Origin: Succinivibrio sp. | GTDB taxonomy: Bacteria; Pseudomonadota; Gammaproteobacteria; Enterobacterales; Succinivibrionaceae | Direction: 5' to 3' | DNA: 8,764 bases | Assembly: GCA_017959135.1 (NCBI GenBank) | Contig: JAGDBH010000311.1 | Span: forward strand, 1 to 8,764 | In this document: positions 6,279 to 8,764 of the stretch, piece by piece | How positions within the stretch are numbered: position 1 is the stretch's first letter | How the letters are laid out: each line of letters begins with the position of its first letter | Position numbers and translations under genes: made by a program | The notes under the pieces: generated by a model | The model's input: only the letters and a program-made list of their open reading frames with translations | Told to the model about the DNA's origin: nothing | Database searches by the model: none

Positions 6279-6640
6279 GTCCGTATACTGCAGGTTCATT
6301 TTCAATAAATCATTCTGAATTGAAGTTGTTTTAGTTTTTGAGTGATTTATAACATGATGAAAAATAACCGAATTTCTTCTTTTTAGGCGGAAGTTATTGT
6401 TGAGAATGCTTTGATTCTTGAACTTTCGTTGTCGGAGTAGCTCTTTTCGCTGCTTGGAAGATATTTCTGCTATTACAGAAACTTTCTTTTGAGAGTGAAG
6501 TAAAAATCTGATTCTATAGAATGAATTTCCTTATTAACGTAAGGTTAAGAGCGCCGATTTATTCGGTTATATATTAAATAAACAATCTGTCTGGAGAGCT
6601 CCAACTGCTTTCTGGTCGGAGTTAATAAAAAAACTTAACA
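6279..6640 (+). other. Long untranslated stretch before the OPT gene, leader with several small hairpins
   Basis: No credible protein gene is seen here. It contains an 11-bp A/T-rich inverted repeat (6305-6315 with 6340-6350, one G-T pair), small hairpins at 6437-6453, 6464-6481, 6529-6544 and 6554-6566, and the 12-base palindrome ATTCTATAGAAT (6511-6522). Two promoter-like pairs exist: TTGTTT (6326-6331) 16 bases before TATAAC (6348-6353), and TTAAGA (6545-6550) 17 bases before TATATA (6568-6573). Near the OPT start, AGCTCC (6597-6602) can pair with GGAGTT (6618-6623), burying the only GGAG. Confidence 0.45.
6545..6573 (+). promoter_or_regulatory. Candidate proximal promoter of the OPT gene
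   Basis: TTAAGA (6545-6550) lies 17 bases before TATATA (6568-6573), giving a start near 6580 and a leader of about 60 bases. A small stem, CCGA/TCGG (6554-6566), sits between the two boxes and could overlap an operator. Confidence 0.3.
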
Positions 6641-8665
6641 ATGAAAACATCTAGCAACTCTATAAGAGAGCTTACTCTCAGAGGTATTATTTTAGGTACC
6701 TTAATTACTTTAGTCTTCACTGCATCTAATGTTTATTTAGGACTAAAGGTAGGAATGACCTTTGCATCCTCAATTCCTGCTGCTGTTATTTCAATGGCTG
6801 TCTTGAGAATGTTCAAAGACTCATCAATTCTTGAAAATAATATTGTACAGACTCAGGCTTCTGCTGCAGGTTGTATTTCCTCAATTATTTTCGTAATGCC
6901 TGCAATGGTAATGATCGGCTACTGGAATGATTTCCCATTCTGGCAGACTTTCCTTATCTGTGCCGCAGGTGGTACTCTCGGTGTTATTTTTACTATTCCT
7001 TTAAGATATGCCATGGTGGTGAAATCAAATCTACCTTATCCAGAAGGAGTAGCTGCTGCAGTAATTCTAAAGACAGCAAACAAGAAATCATCCGATGGAG
7101 AATCACAGGCAAAGAGTGGTGTTAAATTATTAGCATTCGGTGCTGGTTTATCATCAATCTTCACTTTCTGTACCAGCGGTTTAAGAGTACTATTTGATGG
7201 CTTTACACTTACAGGAAAGGTCGGAGCAGCTGTATTCTCATTAGGTACCGGTTATTCATTCGCTCTGCTAGGTGCTGGTTTACTTATCGGTATCGGTGGC
7301 GGTTTTTCTCTGCTGGTTGGTACAATTCTATGCTGGGGTGTAGGTGTTCCTGTACTAACATCTATTCTTCCTAATCCAGATGCTCTTCCTGTTGAAGATT
7401 TCTCTTCAGTGATCTGGGCTACCAAGCTAAGATTTGCCGGCGCAGGCTGTATCGCAATTTCAGCTTTATGGACTCTGATTGTTCTTGTTAAGCCTATTAT
7501 TAAAGGTCTTATGGACTCTATGGAGCTTGCTAAAGAAGCTAAATCAGGCCAGATTGACTCAAGAAATACTGACTTAAGCTTCAAGCAGATGATTATCTAT
7601 ACAGTAATCTCTATTCTGATTATTTGTGGTGTTTTCTATAAGTTCACCTCCAATATAGATATTCCTGCATTATGGAGCTGTTCATTTATTATTCTGGGAA
7701 CTCTTTTAGCTGTTCTTATCGGCTTCTTATTAGCAGCCTCATGTGGTTACATGGCAGGTCTGATTGGTTCTTCTTCAAGTCCTATTTCTGGAATCACAAT
7801 TATTTCTGTTGTTGTTATTTCTTTATGCTACCTGGTTCTTTCAGGTGTACAGGGAATGTTCAATATTGAAGGCGGCAGAGAGTTTGTTACTGCATTTACT
7901 CTGTTTACTGCCACTGTTGTTAACGCAACAGCATGTATTTCAAACGATAATCTTCAGGATTTAAAGACCGGTCAGCTAGTAGGAGCTTCTCCAAAGCATC
8001 AGCAGGTTGCTCTGATTATCGGTACTATTATAGGTGCTTTCGTTATTGCTCCTGTTCTTGAGCTTCTTTACAACAGCTATGGTTTCCCTGGCGCAATGCC
8101 AAGAGCCAATATGGATCCAAGCCTGGCTCTTAATGCTCCTCAGGCAACACTGATGGCATCTATTGCAAAGGGTATTTTTAATCACCACTTAGAATGGACC
8201 TATATTATTATCGGTCTGATTTTAGGTGTTGTATTGATTGTTCTAAATCTTTTCATCAAGAAGATTTCCAAGAATAAGATGTTCATTGCACCTTTAGCTG
8301 TTGGTCTAGGTATCTATCTTCCATCAAGTGTTAATGTTGTAATTATCATCGGTGCTATTGCCTCTTACTTCATAGTCCGTCGCGTTAAGAACAAGTTTAC
8401 CGATAAGGAAGAACAGAAAGCTAAACTGATCAATCTGGACAGCAGAAACAATCTTATGGCTGCAGGCCTGATTGTTGGTGAAAGTCTGATGGGCGTTTTA
8501 ATGGCCTTCGTTTTAACCGCATCTATTTCTACCGGTGGTTCTGATGCACCTCTGGCTATTGATCTTGGTCTGGATGCAACAGTTATCAGTATCATTTCAT
8601 TTGTTATCTTCTTTGGTGGACTTATTTACGTTCTACATAAGATAGCATCTGGTTCTTCTAAGTAA
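6641..8665 (+). CDS. OPT-family oligopeptide transporter
   Basis: This 674-residue inner-membrane protein belongs to the OPT (oligopeptide transporter / YSL-related) family, which in bacteria is thought to import small peptides or metal chelates with protons. Family landmarks run the whole length: ELTLRGIILG (10-19) and NVYLGLKVGMTFASSIPAA (30-48) at the N terminus, SNLPYPEGVAAAVILK (129-144), a glycine-rich segment (205-222), CGYMAGLIGSSSSPISG (368-384), SNDNLQDLKTGQLVGASP (434-451), YLPSSVN (559-565) and STGGSDAPLAIDLG (630-643) near the C terminus. There are roughly 14 to 16 hydrophobic segments and the length is normal for prokaryotic members. The ATG at 6641 keeps the conserved N terminus, but the nearest Shine-Dalgarno-like GGAG (6618-6621) is 19 bases away and may be paired. 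A strong terminator follows, so the gene appears monocistronic. The substrate cannot be named from sequence. Confidence 0.94.
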   Translation: MKTSSNSIRELTLRGIILGTLITLVFTASNVYLGLKVGMTFASSIPAAVISMAVLRMFKDSSILENNIVQTQASAAGCISSIIFVMPAMVMIGYWNDFPFWQTFLICAAGGTLGVIFTIPLRYAMVVKSNLPYPEGVAAAVILKTANKKSSDGESQAKSGVKLLAFGAGLSSIFTFCTSGLRVLFDGFTLTGKVGAAVFSLGTGYSFALLGAGLLIGIGGGFSLLVGTILCWGVGVPVLTSILPNPDALPVEDFSSVIWATKLRFAGAGCIAISALWTLIVLVKPIIKGLMDSMELAKEAKSGQIDSRNTDLSFKQMIIYTVISILIICGVFYKFTSNIDIPALWSCSFIILGTLLAVLIGFLLAASCGYMAGLIGSSSSPISGITIISVVVISLCYLVLSGVQGMFNIEGGREFVTAFTLFTATVVNATACISNDNLQDLKTGQLVGASPKHQQVALIIGTIIGAFVIAPVLELLYNSYGFPGAMPRANMDPSLALNAPQATLMASIAKGIFNHHLEWTYIIIGLILGVVLIVLNLFIKKISKNKMFIAPLAVGLGIYLPSSVNVVIIIGAIASYFIVRRVKNKFTDKEEQKAKLINLDSRNNLMAAGLIVGESLMGVLMAFVLTASISTGGSDAPLAIDLGLDATVISIISFVIFFGGLIYVLHKIASGSSK

Positions 8666-8685
8666 TTCAGTTATGAATTAGCAGT

Positions 8686-8715
8686 AAAACTCCTCTTCAT
8701 GAGGAGTTTTTTTTT
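8686..8715. terminator. Strong intrinsic terminator after the OPT gene, possibly bidirectional
   Basis: AAAACTCCTC (8686-8695) pairs with GAGGAGTTTT (8701-8710) around TTCAT, followed by an unbroken run of nine T (8707-8715) on the + strand. On the - strand the stem ends in four U, weaker but able to serve a convergent gene at the right edge. Confidence 0.93.
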
Positions 8716-8764
8716 AACTATTGTCTTTTCTTTCATAATCTATCTGCTCTTCGTTCGTCTCATG
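8714..8764 (-). CDS. Possible C-terminal end of a minus-strand gene cut by the right edge
   Basis: On the minus strand one frame is open from the window edge to a TAA at 8714-8716, ending in the hydrophilic tail HETNEEQIDYERKDNS. The stop abuts the terminator stem, as expected for a convergent gene sharing it. The other two minus frames contain stops within this stretch. Sixteen residues are too few to identify a family, and an open frame this short can occur by chance. Confidence 0.3.
   Translation of the reverse strand, partial: HETNEEQIDYERKDNS

Noticed and set aside
6126..6308. 60-codon open frame rich in Arg and Phe within the long gap
   Set aside because: It has no ribosome site, no recognisable domain, and runs through the terminator at 6247-6278. 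It is better explained as chance within the candidate RNA.
6354..6386. Ten-residue leader peptide candidate MMKNNRISSF before the OPT gene
   Set aside because: No repeated regulatory codons, only a weak GAG at poor spacing, and it is far from the OPT start.
6521..6577. 18-residue leader peptide candidate MNFLINVRLRAPIYSVIY
   Set aside because: No ribosome site precedes it, and it overlaps the proposed promoter and a small inverted repeat.
7252..7584. Minus-strand 110-codon frame inside the OPT gene
   Set aside because: It is antisense to a well-conserved membrane protein and has low-complexity composition typical of a shadow frame.

Overview
The window looks like chromosome of an AT-rich, Gram-negative gammaproteobacterium. 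The truncated kdsD and the complete hldE make precursors for the Kdo and heptose of the lipopolysaccharide inner core, and both resemble the enterobacterial proteins closely. Low GC, a set of nutrient transporters and an OPT-type peptide transporter would fit a gut anaerobe such as a member of the Succinivibrionaceae, but that placement is inference from style, not from a marker gene.

Layout from left to right: (1) kdsD (cut by the left edge) and hldE on the + strand, 12 bases apart, a probable operon closed by two tandem hairpins. (2) A convergent minus-strand gene for a divergent Hfq-like RNA chaperone with an unusual basic N-terminal extension. (3) A 247-base divergent spacer with A/T tracts and an 8-bp inverted repeat, leading into a + strand MFS transporter of the sugar-porter type with a degenerate substrate site. 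(4) An NCS2/AzgA-type purine permease, followed by a perfect 28-base palindrome. (5) A 716-base gap without a credible protein gene. Its first half holds a self-contained promoter, two strong hairpins and an intrinsic terminator, which I read as a candidate small RNA of about 200 nt. Its second half looks like a long leader. (6) An OPT-family oligopeptide transporter ending at a strong terminator, with what may be the tail of a minus-strand gene at the right edge.

Functionally the left part serves envelope biogenesis and the right part is three unrelated inner-membrane uptake systems (sugar-like solute, nucleobase, peptide), each apparently its own transcription unit. The items most worth follow-up are the atypical Hfq homologue and the candidate small RNA. 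I see no mobile element, CRISPR array, tRNA or rRNA.
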